Positions 6,982-16,084 are shown, numbered from the stretch's first letter. The stretch: DNA of 16,714 bases from an uncultured Erysipelotrichaceae bacterium (GCA_910588075.1 CAJUOS010000049.1:1-16714); one strand, 5' to 3'. Numbers and translations are program-made. The notes: generated by a model from the sequence alone, not told the origin.

Positions 6982-9900
6982 ATGGCAGATGTAAATAATT
7001 TTTCAGCAATTCAAATTGGATTAGCTTCTCCAGAAAAAATTCGTGAATGGTCTTATGGTGAAGTCAAAAGACCTGAAACAATTAATTATCGTTCTCAAAA
7101 ACCAGAAAAAGATGGTTTGTTTTGTGAAAAAATCTTTGGACCATCAAAAGATTGGGAATGTAGTTGTGGAAAATATAAGAAAGTAAGATATAAAGGTGTT
7201 GTTTGTGATCGTTGTGGAGTAGAAGTTACTAAGTCCTCAGTGCGTCGTGAACGTATGGGACATATCGAATTAGCAACTCCAGTAGCACATATTTGGTATT
7301 TAAAAGGTATTCCTTCAAGAATGGGACTTATTCTTGATATGTCTCCAAAACAATTGGAAGAAATTATATATTTTGTATCTTATGTTGTTACTGATAAAGG
7401 GAATACACCTTTAGAGTATAAACAAGTTTTATCTGAAAGAGATTATCGTAATTGTTATGATAAGTTTGGAAATCAATTTGAAGCCAAAACTGGTGCAGAA
7501 GCAATTAAAATATTACTTCAAAAAGTTGATTTAGATGAAGAATTTGAAATGGTAACAAAAGAATTAAAAGAAGCTCAAGGACAAAGACGTTCTAAGTTGA
7601 TTAAAAGATTAGAAGCTATTGAAGCTTTTAGATCATCACAAAATCAACCTGAGTGGATGATTCTTGATGCATTGCCAGTTATACCACCTGATTTAAGACC
7701 AATGTTACAATTGGATGGTGGACGTTTTGCAACAAGTGATTTAAATGATTTATATAGACGTGTTATTACACGTAATAATCGTTTAAAGAAATTATTGGAA
7801 TTAGGAACACCATCAATTATTGTTCAAAATGAAAAACGTATGTTACAAGAAGCAGTAGATGCTTTAATAGATAATGGTCGTCGTTCTAAACCTATTACTG
7901 GAGCTGGTGGTAGACCTTTAAAATCATTAAGTCATACATTAAAAGGAAAACAAGGACGTTTCCGTCAGAACTTACTTGGAAAACGTGTAGATTATTCTGG
8001 ACGTTCAGTTATTGCAGTAGGACCTGATTTGAAGATGTATCAATGTGGTATTCCACGTGAAATGGCATTGAATTTATTTAAACCATTTGTTATTAGTGGA
8101 TTAGTAAGAGAACAAATTGCAACAAATATTAAAGCTGCAGAAAGATTAATTGATAAAATGGATGATAACATTTGGCCTATTGTAGAAGATGTTATCAAAC
8201 AACATCCAGTCTTATTGAATCGTGCTCCTACACTTCATAGATTAGGTATTCAAGCATTTGAACCTAAATTAGTAGAAGGACGTGCTATTCGTTTGCACCC
8301 ATTGGTTTGTCCTGCATTTAATGCTGACTTTGATGGAGACCAAATGGCTGTACATGTTCCTTTAGGAGAAGAAGCTATTCAAGAAGCAAGACAATTAATG
8401 CTTGGTTCAAGAAATATCTTAGGACCAAAGGATGGAAAACCAATCGTAACTCCATCACAAGATATGGTGTTAGGTAACTATTATTTAACACTTGAAGATG
8501 CAGGTAAGATTGGCGAAGGAACTGTATTTGCTGATGTTAATGAAGTTTTAATGGCATATGATGCAAAAACTGTTCATTTACACACAAGGGTAGCTATTAG
8601 AGGTAAATCTTTAAATAACAAAACATTTACTGAAGAACAAAATAATAGTTATTTGATTACAAGTGTTGGTAAAATTATATTCAATCAAATTTTTGATGGT
8701 AATTTCCCATTTATTAATGATTCTAGTAAAGAAAATTTAGTAGCAACACCTCAAAAATATTTTGTTCCATTAGGAACTGATATTAAGGCACATATTGCTG
8801 CTCAACCTATTATCAAACCATTAGGAAAGAAAGCTTTAGGAAACATTATTAATGAAGTCTTTACTCCTGATGAAACAACAGATACAACTGCTATGTTAGA
8901 CAGATTAAAAGATCAAGGGTTCTATTACTCAACAATTGCAGGAATTACAGTATCTGTATATGATATTCAAGTTCCACAAAGTAAATATGTGTTATTTGAT
9001 CAAGCTGATGAAAAACTTGAAGTCATTAAGAAATTATATCGTAAAGGTAAAATTACTGATGAAGAAAGACATAACATTGTTATTAAATTGTGGGAAAGTG
9101 TTAAAGATGAAGTACAAGGTGTCGTTAAGGAAGAATTTGAAGCTGATGCAAGAAATCCAATCTTCATTATGTCAGATTCAGGAGCACGTGGTAATATTTC
9201 TAACTTTACACAGTTAGTTGGTATGCGTGGATTGATGTCAAATCCAAAAGGTGAAACAATCGAACTTCCAATCAAATCTTCATTTAGAGAAGGTTTAACA
9301 GCATCTGAATTCTTTATTTCTACACATGGTGCTCGTAAAGGATCTACAGATACAGCCTTAAAAACAGCTGACTCTGGATATTTAACAAGACGTTTGGTTG
9401 ATGTTGCACAAGAAGTTATTATTACTGAAGATGATTGTGGAACAGACAAAGGGTTCAAAGTTACTGAATTATATAACACTTCTGATAATTCTGTAATTGT
9501 ACCTTTATATGATAGATTAGTTGGACGTCATACATTAAAAGATATTGTTCATCCTGAAACTGGTGAAGTTATTGTTAAAGCTGGTGAAATGATGAGTGAA
9601 TCAGTAGCTAAAGCTGTTACTGATGCAGGTATTAAAGAAGTAGAAATTCGTTCAGTCTTTGGTTGTAGAGCTAAAGGTGGAATTTGTAGAAAATGTTATG
9701 GTCGTAATCTAGCAACTGGTGAACAAGTTCTTATTGGTGAAACAATTGGAATTATGGCTGCTCAGTCAATTGGAGAACCAGGTACTCAGTTAACAATGCG
9801 TACATTCCACATGGGTGGAGTTGCTGGTGGTGCAGATATCACTCAAGGGTTACCTCGTATTCAAGAATTATTTGAAGCTAGAAATCCAAAAGCAAAATCT

Positions 9901-10683
9901 ATTATTTCTGAAATTGAAGGAACTGTTTCTAATATTATTGATAATAATGGACGTGCAGAAGTCGTTGTTACTAATGAGTTAGAATCAAAGAGTTATTTAG
10001 CTCCATATGGTGCTAAATTAAGAGTCTCTGTTGGAGATGAAATTGAAATTGGTTCTAAAATTACAGAAGGTTCAATAGATCCTAAGGAATTATTATCTGT
10101 TGCAGATGTTGAAGCAGTAGAAAATTACATTCTTAAAGAAGTTCAAAAAGTATATCGTTTACAAGGTATTGAAATTTCTGATAAGCATATCGAAGTCATT
10201 GTTCATCAAATGCTTAAAAAGATGAGAATTGTTGAAGGTGGAGATACAGGTGCTTTACCAGGAACACATGTTAATGTAGAACGTTTTACTGAACTAAATA
10301 GAGATGCTTTAAGAGAAGGAAAACATCCTGCAGTAGGTAGACCAATCTTATTGGGGATTACAAAAGCTTCACTTGAAACTGAATCATTCTTATCTGCAGC
10401 ATCATTCCAAGAAACAACAAAAATATTAACTGATGCTGCTATTAAAGGAAAAGTTGATCATTTAAGTGGTTTAAAAGAAAATGTTATTATTGGTAAATTA
10501 TTACCTGCTGGTACAGGATTAAGAGGTCCATTAAAATCAGCTGAAACAATTGCTTTTGAACAAGAAGAAGAAAGAAAAATGAGAGAACTTGAGGAAGTTG
10601 CAGCTTTAGAAGCAGAAACTTTATCTGAACATTTATTAAATGAAGAAACAGATGAAGAATTTCACAACATTGAAGAATTATAA
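6982..10683 (+). CDS. rpoC: DNA-directed RNA polymerase subunit beta'
   Basis: The beta' subunit (1233 residues) carries the catalytic magnesium site and the clamp of RNA polymerase. The N-terminal zinc-binding cysteines are Cys60, Cys62, Cys75 and Cys78. The catalytic NADFDGD motif is at residues 447-453, with Asp449, Asp451 and Asp453 as metal ligands. The second zinc site uses Cys819, Cys895, Cys902 and Cys905. The trigger-loop region reads PIKSSFREGLTASEFFISTH, and AAQSIGEPGTQLTMRTFH and GLPRIQELFEARNPK are intact. The extreme C-terminus is an acidic tail rich in Glu. GGAGGG at 6969-6974 precedes the ATG by seven bases and overlaps the end of rpoB. An out-of-frame ATG sits four bases earlier. 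It is translated from the rpoBC transcript. Confidence 0.99.
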   Translation: MADVNNFSAIQIGLASPEKIREWSYGEVKRPETINYRSQKPEKDGLFCEKIFGPSKDWECSCGKYKKVRYKGVVCDRCGVEVTKSSVRRERMGHIELATPVAHIWYLKGIPSRMGLILDMSPKQLEEIIYFVSYVVTDKGNTPLEYKQVLSERDYRNCYDKFGNQFEAKTGAEAIKILLQKVDLDEEFEMVTKELKEAQGQRRSKLIKRLEAIEAFRSSQNQPEWMILDALPVIPPDLRPMLQLDGGRFATSDLNDLYRRVITRNNRLKKLLELGTPSIIVQNEKRMLQEAVDALIDNGRRSKPITGAGGRPLKSLSHTLKGKQGRFRQNLLGKRVDYSGRSVIAVGPDLKMYQCGIPREMALNLFKPFVISGLVREQIATNIKAAERLIDKMDDNIWPIVEDVIKQHPVLLNRAPTLHRLGIQAFEPKLVEGRAIRLHPLVCPAFNADFDGDQMAVHVPLGEEAIQEARQLMLGSRNILGPKDGKPIVTPSQDMVLGNYYLTLEDAGKIGEGTVFADVNEVLMAYDAKTVHLHTRVAIRGKSLNNKTFTEEQNNSYLITSVGKIIFNQIFDGNFPFINDSSKENLVATPQKYFVPLGTDIKAHIAAQPIIKPLGKKALGNIINEVFTPDETTDTTAMLDRLKDQGFYYSTIAGITVSVYDIQVPQSKYVLFDQADEKLEVIKKLYRKGKITDEERHNIVIKLWESVKDEVQGVVKEEFEADARNPIFIMSDSGARGNISNFTQLVGMRGLMSNPKGETIELPIKSSFREGLTASEFFISTHGARKGSTDTALKTADSGYLTRRLVDVAQEVIITEDDCGTDKGFKVTELYNTSDNSVIVPLYDRLVGRHTLKDIVHPETGEVIVKAGEMMSESVAKAVTDAGIKEVEIRSVFGCRAKGGICRKCYGRNLATGEQVLIGETIGIMAAQSIGEPGTQLTMRTFHMGGVAGGADITQGLPRIQELFEARNPKAKSIISEIEGTVSNIIDNNGRAEVVVTNELESKSYLAPYGAKLRVSVGDEIEIGSKITEGSIDPKELLSVADVEAVENYILKEVQKVYRLQGIEISDKHIEVIVHQMLKKMRIVEGGDTGALPGTHVNVERFTELNRDALREGKHPAVGRPILLGITKASLETESFLSAASFQETTKILTDAAIKGKVDHLSGLKENVIIGKLLPAGTGLRGPLKSAETIAFEQEEERKMRELEEVAALEAETLSEHLLNEETDEEFHNIEEL

Positions 10684-10693
10684 TTTGATATTC

Positions 10694-10732
10694 AAAACCT
10701 ATAAATAATAGAATTGTTATTTATAGGTTTTT
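10694..10732 (+). terminator. Rho-independent terminator after rpoC
   Basis: A 15-base perfect stem, AAAACCTATAAATAA (10694-10708) with its complement at 10717-10731, closes an eight-base loop and ends in a T run. It isolates rpoBC from the rpsL operon. Confidence 0.9.
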
Positions 10733-10792
10733 CTTTAAAAAATATTAAAAAGAAATTATAAGAGACTTTTCTATAAAAAAATGAAAAAAATA

Positions 10793-10821
10793 TTGACTTT
10801 AAAATAAGATTCGCTTATAAT
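10793..10821 (+). promoter_or_regulatory. Promoter for rpsL-rpsG-fusA
   Basis: TTGACT (10793-10798), a 17-base spacer and a perfect TATAAT (10816-10821). The upstream 50 bases are rich in A and T tracts (10740-10792), like an UP element. The start site would be near 10828. Confidence 0.85.
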
Positions 10822-10829
10822 CATCTACG

Positions 10830-10893
10830 GTACTCATTTATGAGTGCATTTATTCTAACAAAAAATGAAACACCCGGAATTGTGTGTTACTCA
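10830..10893 (+). promoter_or_regulatory. Structured rpsL leader with two competing pairings
   Basis: GTACTCA (10830-10836) pairs with TGAGTGC (10841-10847) around a four-base loop, with one G-T wobble. AACAC (10869-10873) pairs with GTGTT (10884-10888). A second ACTCA at 10889-10893, just before the Shine-Dalgarno AAAGGAG (10897-10903), could pair instead with the TGAGT at 10841-10845. I know no named leader family with this layout; regulation by S12 or S7 is only a guess. Confidence 0.4.
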
Positions 10894-10910
10894 AAGAAAG
10901 GAGAAAAAAC

Positions 10911-11324
10911 ATGCCTACAATTAATCAATTAGTCAGAAAAGGACGTAGTGAAAAAACAAGTAAATCAAAATCACCAGCGTTAAATAGAGGATATAACTCA
11001 TTATTAAAAAAACCAACTAATATTAGTTCACCTCAAAAACGTGGTGTTTGTACACGTGTTGCTACTATGACACCTAAGAAACCTAACTCGGCTTTAAGAA
11101 AATATGCCCGTGTTCGTTTATCAAATGGTATGGAAGTTACAGCATATATCCCAGGAATTGGACATAACTTACAAGAACATAGTGTTGTTTTAATTCGTGG
11201 TGGTCGTGTTAAAGACTTACCAGGGGTTCGTTATCATATTATTCGTGGTACTATGGACTGCGCTGGTGTTAAAGATCGTATGCAAGGTCGCTCTCGTTAT
11301 GGAGCAAAAAGACCAAAAAAATAG
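10911..11324 (+). CDS. rpsL: 30S ribosomal protein S12
   Basis: S12 (137 residues) sits at the decoding centre and governs accuracy and streptomycin response. The N-terminus MPTINQLVRKGR is exact for the family, and SKSPALNRGYNS is the extra N-terminal stretch usual in Bacillota. The decoding loop TPKKPNSALRK keeps the lysine at which streptomycin-resistance substitutions arise in other species, and GGRVKDLPGVRYH keeps the second such loop and the aspartate methylthiolated by RimO in E. coli. By sequence it is therefore a streptomycin-sensitive type. The ATG at 10911 has AAAGGAG seven bases upstream. A longer reading from 10884 would read through that ribosome binding site and add nine residues foreign to the family. 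rpsG starts 19 bases downstream. Confidence 0.98.
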   Translation: MPTINQLVRKGRSEKTSKSKSPALNRGYNSLLKKPTNISSPQKRGVCTRVATMTPKKPNSALRKYARVRLSNGMEVTAYIPGIGHNLQEHSVVLIRGGRVKDLPGVRYHIIRGTMDCAGVKDRMQGRSRYGAKRPKK

Positions 11325-11343
11325 AAGATAGGAGGAATTACTG

Positions 11344-11814
11344 ATGTCAAGAAGAGGACGTGTAGCAAAAAGAGATGTATTACCTGATCCAATTTATAAT
11401 TCTAAGGTAGTTACAAAATTAATAAATAACATCATGCTTGATGGAAAAAAAGGTGTTGCACAAAACATCTTATATGAGGCATTTCAAAAAGTTGAAGCAA
11501 AAACTGGAAATCCAGCAATGGAAGTATTTGACCAAGCAATTAACAATATAATGCCTGTACTTGAATTAAAAGTAAGACGTATTGGAGGAGCTAACTATCA
11601 AGTACCTGTTGAAGTATCTCCAGAAAGAAGAATGACATTAGGTTTAAGATGGTTAGTTAATTATTCTCGTTTAAGAAATGAGAAAAATATGGTTGATCGT
11701 CTTGCTAATGAAATTATTGATGCATCTAATGGGACTGGGGCTTCTGTTAAAAAGAAAGAAGATACTCACAAAATGGCTGAAGCTAATAAAGCATTCGCAC
11801 ATTTCCGTTGGTAA
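11344..11814 (+). CDS. rpsG: 30S ribosomal protein S7
   Basis: S7 (156 residues, the usual length) nucleates assembly of the 30S head and contacts E-site tRNA and mRNA. The sequence opens MSRRGRVAKRDVLPDPIYNS and contains KVVTKLINNIMLDGKKG, VRRIGGANYQVPVEV, RRMTLGLRWLV and the conserved ending KAFAHFRW, so it is complete. GGAGG at 11331-11335 is eight bases before the ATG. The 19-base rpsL-rpsG gap is too short for the S7-binding operator known between these genes in E. coli, so that type of control is not supported here. fusA follows after 33 bases on the same transcript. Confidence 0.98.
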   Translation: MSRRGRVAKRDVLPDPIYNSKVVTKLINNIMLDGKKGVAQNILYEAFQKVEAKTGNPAMEVFDQAINNIMPVLELKVRRIGGANYQVPVEVSPERRMTLGLRWLVNYSRLRNEKNMVDRLANEIIDASNGTGASVKKKEDTHKMAEANKAFAHFRW

Positions 11815-11847
11815 TATAAGAAAAGTATTATTTGAAAGGAGAAAAAT

Positions 11848-13923
11848 ATGGCTCGTGAATTTTCGTTAGAAAAAACTCGTAATATTGGAATTATGGCTCA
11901 TATTGATGCTGGTAAAACAACAACAACTGAACGTGTTCTATATTACACAGGTAAAATTCATAAAATTGGTGAAACACATGATGGTGCTTCACAAATGGAC
12001 TGGATGGAGCAAGAACAAGAACGTGGTATTACAATTACATCAGCAGCAACAACTGCACAATGGAATGGACACCGTGTTAATATTATTGATACTCCAGGCC
12101 ATGTAGACTTCACTGTTGAGGTAGAACGTTCTTTACGTGTACTTGATGGTGCTGTTACTGTATTGGATTCTAAAGCTGGTGTAGAACCTCAAACTGAAAC
12201 AGTTTGGCGTCAAGCAACAACTTATGGAGTACCTAGAATTGTTTTCTGTAATAAGATGGATGCAACTGGAGCTGATTTTATTATGTCAGTTGAATCTATT
12301 GGAAAAAGATTAGATGCTAACGCTGTTGCTATTCAATTACCAATTGGTGCAGAAGATACATTTGAAGGTTTAATTGATTTAATTACAATGAAAGCTGTTC
12401 ATTTTGAAGGTGTTAAAGGAGAAAACGTTGTATATTCTGAAATCCCTGAAAATATGAAAGCACAAGCAGAAGAATATCGTGAAAAGATGATTGAAGCTGC
12501 TGTTTCATTTGATGATGATTTAATGATGAAATATCTTGAAGGAGAAGAACTTACTGAAGGAGAAATTAAAGCTGCTATCCGTAAAGGAACTTTAGCTGTT
12601 GAATTATTCCCAGTATTATGTGGTTCTGCATATAAAGACAAAGGTGTTCAACCTATGTTAGATGCAGTTATCGATTTCTTACCTGCTCCTACTGATGTTC
12701 CATCAATTAAAGGTGAAGATGAAAATGGAAATGAAATTGAAAGACATGCAAGTGATGAAGAACCTTTCTCAGCATTAGCTTTCAAAATCATGGCAGATCC
12801 ATTTGTTGGAAAATTGACTTTCTTCCGTGTTTATTCAGGAACTATTACTTCTGGTTCTTATGTATTAAACTCTACAAAAGATAAGAAGGAACGTTTAGGG
12901 CGTATTTTACAAATGCATGCTAATACACGTAAAGAAATTGATCAAGTATATGCAGGAGATATTGCTGCTGCTGTTGGGTTTAAAAACACAACAACTGGGG
13001 ATAGTATTTGTGATGAAAAGAATTTTATCATCCTTGAAAAAATGGAATTCCCAGAACCAGTTATTGAGTTAGCAATTGAACCAAAAACAAAACAAGATCA
13101 AGATAAGTTGGGTAATGGTTTAGCTAGATTAGCTGAAGAAGATCCAACATTCAGAGTAACTACAAATCCTGAAACTGGTGATACAATTATTGCTGGTGTA
13201 GGTGAATTACACTTAGATGTTATTGTTGATCGTCTAAGAAGAGAATTTAAAGTAGAAGCAAACGTTGGAGCTCCACAAGTTGCATATAGAGAAACAATTA
13301 AATCTAGTGCTGATTGTGAAGGTAAGTTTGTAAGACAATCTGGTGGACGTGGACAATATGGACATGTATGGATTAAATTTGAACCAAACGAAGGAAAAGG
13401 ATTTGAATTCGTTGATGCTGTTGTTGGTGGGACAGTTCCAAGAGAATATATTGGTTCTGTAAAAGCTGGACTTGAAGATGCTTTACAAAATGGTATGATT
13501 GCTGGATATCCAGTATTAGATGTTAAAGCTACATTATTTGATGGTTCTTACCATGATGTCGATTCATCAGAAATGGCATATAAAGTCGCAGCTAGTTTGG
13601 CTCTTAAAGAAGCTGGAAGAAAATGTGATCCTGTTATCCTTGAACCAATCATGGCTGTAGAAGTTGTAGCACCTGCTGAATATTTAGGAAGTGTTATGGG
13701 AGATATTTCTTCTAGACGTGGTATGATTGATGGACAAGAAGAAAGAGGAAATGCTATTTTAGTACAAGCAAGTGTACCTTTATCTGAAATGTTTGGATAT
13801 GTTACAGATTTAAGATCATTTACTCAAGGACGTGGAAACTATACAATGCAATTTAATCGCTATGAACCAGTTCCTAAGTCTATTAGAGAAGAAATTATTA
13901 AGAAAAATAGTTCAAATAATTAA
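11848..13923 (+). CDS. fusA: Elongation factor G
   Basis: EF-G (691 residues) is the cytoplasmic GTPase that drives translocation and, with the recycling factor, splits ribosomes. The P-loop is AHIDAGKTT (residues 17-25), RGITIT marks switch I at 59-64, DTPGHVDF (81-88) holds the catalytic His85, and NKMD (135-138) gives guanine specificity. Domains II to V follow at normal length, with the domain IV tip region around GRGQYGHVWIKF and the C-terminal FGYVTDLRSFTQGRG. The ending is typical of the main housekeeping EF-G, not of a tetracycline-resistance homologue. AAAGGAG at 11835-11841 is six bases before the ATG. No terminator hairpin was seen after the stop, so some transcripts may continue into tuf. 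Confidence 0.98.
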   Translation: MAREFSLEKTRNIGIMAHIDAGKTTTTERVLYYTGKIHKIGETHDGASQMDWMEQEQERGITITSAATTAQWNGHRVNIIDTPGHVDFTVEVERSLRVLDGAVTVLDSKAGVEPQTETVWRQATTYGVPRIVFCNKMDATGADFIMSVESIGKRLDANAVAIQLPIGAEDTFEGLIDLITMKAVHFEGVKGENVVYSEIPENMKAQAEEYREKMIEAAVSFDDDLMMKYLEGEELTEGEIKAAIRKGTLAVELFPVLCGSAYKDKGVQPMLDAVIDFLPAPTDVPSIKGEDENGNEIERHASDEEPFSALAFKIMADPFVGKLTFFRVYSGTITSGSYVLNSTKDKKERLGRILQMHANTRKEIDQVYAGDIAAAVGFKNTTTGDSICDEKNFIILEKMEFPEPVIELAIEPKTKQDQDKLGNGLARLAEEDPTFRVTTNPETGDTIIAGVGELHLDVIVDRLRREFKVEANVGAPQVAYRETIKSSADCEGKFVRQSGGRGQYGHVWIKFEPNEGKGFEFVDAVVGGTVPREYIGSVKAGLEDALQNGMIAGYPVLDVKATLFDGSYHDVDSSEMAYKVAASLALKEAGRKCDPVILEPIMAVEVVAPAEYLGSVMGDISSRRGMIDGQEERGNAILVQASVPLSEMFGYVTDLRSFTQGRGNYTMQFNRYEPVPKSIREEIIKKNSSNN

Positions 13924-13928
13924 TTCTA

Positions 13929-13967
13929 TTGAAAGTTATTGCTTTTTTGTGATAAATCATTTAGAAT
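13929..13967 (+). promoter_or_regulatory. Probable promoter region for tuf
   Basis: Two overlapping possibilities exist in the 87-base fusA-tuf gap. One is TTGCTT (13939-13944), 17 bases, TAGAAT (13962-13967). The other is TTGAAA (13929-13934), 16 bases, GATAAA (13951-13956) with an upstream TG. A separate tuf promoter is common in Bacillota; which element is used cannot be settled by eye. Confidence 0.45.
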
Positions 13968-14010
13968 GTATATGAAAAATTAAAGAAATTTATATAGGAG
14001 GAAGCTTATA

Positions 14011-15195
14011 ATGGCTAAAGAAAAATTTGACCGCTCTAAAGCGCATGTAAATATTGGAACAATTGGTCACGTTGACCATGGTAAAACAACATTAACTGCA
14101 GCAATCACTACTGTTCTTTCTCAAAAAGGACAAGCTGCTGCTATGGATTATGCTGCAATCGATGCTGCTCCAGAAGAAAAAGAACGTGGAATTACTATCA
14201 ACACTGCACACGTAGAATATCAAACTGATACTCGTCACTATGCACACGTTGACTGTCCAGGTCATGCTGACTACATCAAAAACATGATCACTGGTGCTGC
14301 ACAAATGGATGGTGCTATCTTAGTAGTTGCTGCTACTGATGGACCAATGCCACAAACAAGAGAACATATCTTATTATCTCGTCAAGTAGGTGTACCATAC
14401 ATTATCGTATTCTTAAATAAATGTGATATGGTTGATGATGATGAATTATTAGATTTAGTTGAAATGGAAGTTAGAGAATTATTAGATGAATATGAATTCC
14501 CAGGAGATGATACTCCAATCATCCGTGGATCTGCTTTAAAAGCATTAGAAGGTGATCCAAAATGGACTCCAGCTATTGATGAATTAATGGAAGCTGTAGA
14601 TTCATATATTCCAACTCCAACTCGTGATACTGATAAACCATTCTTAATGCCAGTTGAAGATGTATTCACTATCACTGGACGTGGAACAGTTGCTACTGGA
14701 CGTGTTGAAAGAGGACAATTAAAATTAAATGATCCAATTGAAATCGTTGGTATTCATGAAACACAAAATACAGTTGCTACTGGTATCGAAATGTTCCGTA
14801 AATTATTAGATTACGCTGAATCAGGAGATAACGTAGGTGTATTATTAAGAGGTATCAACCGTGATCAAATTCAACGTGGACAAGTATTATCTAAACCAGG
14901 ATCAGTACATCCACATAAAAAATTCAAATCACAAGTTTATATCTTATCTAAAGATGAAGGTGGACGTCATACTCCTTTCTTCGCTAACTATAGACCACAA
15001 TTCTACTTCAGAACTACTGACGTAACTGGTGTAATTGAATTACCTGTAGGTGTAGAAATGGTTATGCCTGGAGATAACGTTGAATTAACTGTAGAATTAA
15101 TTGCTCCAATCGCAATTGAAAAAGGAACTAAATTCTCAATCCGTGAAGGTGGTAGAACTGTAGGTTCTGGAAATATTTCTGAAATTATTGAATAA
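14011..15195 (+). CDS. tuf: Elongation factor Tu
   Basis: EF-Tu (394 residues) delivers aminoacyl-tRNA to the ribosomal A site as a GTP complex. The P-loop GHVDHGKTT starts at residue 19. ERGITINTAHVEY (switch I end), DCPGHADYIKNM (with the catalytic histidine) and NKCDMVDD follow. Domain II begins around the DKPFLMPVEDVFTITGRGTVATGR segment, and domain III holds GGRHTPFF and YRPQFYFRTTDVTG. The protein is full length, with no truncation. AGGAGG at 13997-14002 is eight bases before the ATG, and the codon choice is visibly more uniform than in the methyltransferase or HAD genes, as expected for high expression. The gene ends with tandem TAA stops and a terminator. Confidence 0.99.
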   Translation: MAKEKFDRSKAHVNIGTIGHVDHGKTTLTAAITTVLSQKGQAAAMDYAAIDAAPEEKERGITINTAHVEYQTDTRHYAHVDCPGHADYIKNMITGAAQMDGAILVVAATDGPMPQTREHILLSRQVGVPYIIVFLNKCDMVDDDELLDLVEMEVRELLDEYEFPGDDTPIIRGSALKALEGDPKWTPAIDELMEAVDSYIPTPTRDTDKPFLMPVEDVFTITGRGTVATGRVERGQLKLNDPIEIVGIHETQNTVATGIEMFRKLLDYAESGDNVGVLLRGINRDQIQRGQVLSKPGSVHPHKKFKSQVYILSKDEGGRHTPFFANYRPQFYFRTTDVTGVIELPVGVEMVMPGDNVELTVELIAPIAIEKGTKFSIREGGRTVGSGNISEIIE

Positions 15196-15207
15196 TAATT
15201 GATGATG

Positions 15208-15235
15208 AAGGTATTCTTTTATGGATACCTTTTTT
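15208..15235 (+). terminator. Rho-independent terminator after tuf
   Basis: AAGGTATTC (15208-15216) pairs with GGATACCTT (15223-15231), including one wobble, around a six-base loop, followed by Ts to 15235. Confidence 0.85.
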
Positions 15236-15251
15236 ATTTTTGAATGATTTA

Positions 15252-15260
15252 TGATAAAAT
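15252..15260 (+). promoter_or_regulatory. Possible extended -10 promoter for the HAD gene
   Basis: TGATAAAAT is an extended -10 element (TGn plus TAAAAT) just downstream of the tuf terminator. No good -35 hexamer is at the right distance, only a T-rich stretch. The start would be near 15267, giving a short leader. Confidence 0.35.
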
Positions 15261-15292
15261 ATATGAATAAGATAAAGAAAAGAGGTGGACAA

Positions 15293-16084
15293 ATGAAAAA
15301 GTTATTTTTCTTTGATATAGATGGAACGTTAATTGAATGTGAAAAAGGAATATATGAAATACCAGAAAATACAAAAAAAGCATTAGATAAATTAAAAAGA
15401 AATGGTAATGATGTTTTTTTAGCAACTGGAAGATGTAAAGGCTTTATTCTTGATGAAGTTATGAAATATCCATTTAGTGGCTATGTGACATGTAATGGTG
15501 CATACGTTGAATATAATGAGAATGTTATTTATAAAAAAATAGTACCTGTTGAAGCGATAAAGAAAACGCATGAATTATGTGTTCAAAGAAATATGGCATA
15601 TTATTTTGAAAGTAATGATAAAATATATGTTTTAAATAAAGATAATCCTAGACATATTGAATTTAAAAATAAATGGGGAATGAAAGATGAAATTATTATA
15701 GATGAGTATGATATAAATTCAGTAGAAACATATATAGGAATGATTGTTGTTAATTCAGAAGATGATATAGAAATAATGTTAGAAACTCTATCACCATATT
15801 TTCATATACAGCGACATCAAGTTGGTTTATCTTTTGATTTAACTTTGAAAGGAGAATCAAAAGCTAAAGGTATTGAAAAGCTTGTTGAAAGTATTCAATT
15901 AAATATGAACTCTACAATTGCATTTGGCGATGGTAAAAATGATATAGAAATGTTGAAGGCAGTTGGTTTAGGAATAGCAATGGGAAATGCACATGATGAA
16001 ACGAAGAATGTTGCTGATTATATTACGGATAAGGTAGATAAAGATGGGATAGTAAAAGCGCTTAAACATTTTTCATTTATTTAG
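15293..16084 (+). CDS. Cof-type HAD-IIB family phosphatase
   Basis: This 263-residue cytoplasmic protein belongs to the haloacid-dehalogenase superfamily, Cof/IIB group, magnesium-dependent phosphatases that usually act on sugar phosphates or flavin-type phosphates. Motif I is DIDGTL (Asp8 nucleophile, Asp10 acid/base), motif II ATGR (44-47, with Thr45), motif III the KGESKAKGI lysine region (187-195) and motif IV GDGKND (212-217, Asp213 and Asp217 for magnesium). The cap domain lies between motifs II and III. I chose the ATG at 15293, with AGAGG at 15281-15285 seven bases upstream, because the protein then begins right at the HAD strand (MKKLFFFDIDG). An in-frame ATG at 15251 adds 14 unrelated residues. 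The substrate is unknown. It is more AT-rich in codon choice (ata, aga) than the ribosomal genes. Confidence 0.88.
   Translation: MKKLFFFDIDGTLIECEKGIYEIPENTKKALDKLKRNGNDVFLATGRCKGFILDEVMKYPFSGYVTCNGAYVEYNENVIYKKIVPVEAIKKTHELCVQRNMAYYFESNDKIYVLNKDNPRHIEFKNKWGMKDEIIIDEYDINSVETYIGMIVVNSEDDIEIMLETLSPYFHIQRHQVGLSFDLTLKGESKAKGIEKLVESIQLNMNSTIAFGDGKNDIEMLKAVGLGIAMGNAHDETKNVADYITDKVDKDGIVKALKHFSFI

Noticed and set aside
9000..9479. A 159-codon reading frame on the minus strand inside rpoC
   Set aside because: It lies wholly opposite conserved rpoC sequence, resembles no known protein and has no ribosome binding site that I could see; it is a shadow of the codon bias in rpoC.
11325..11343. An S7 operator between rpsL and rpsG as in E. 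coli
   Set aside because: The gap is only 19 bases and holds little more than the rpsG ribosome binding site; no room for the known structure.
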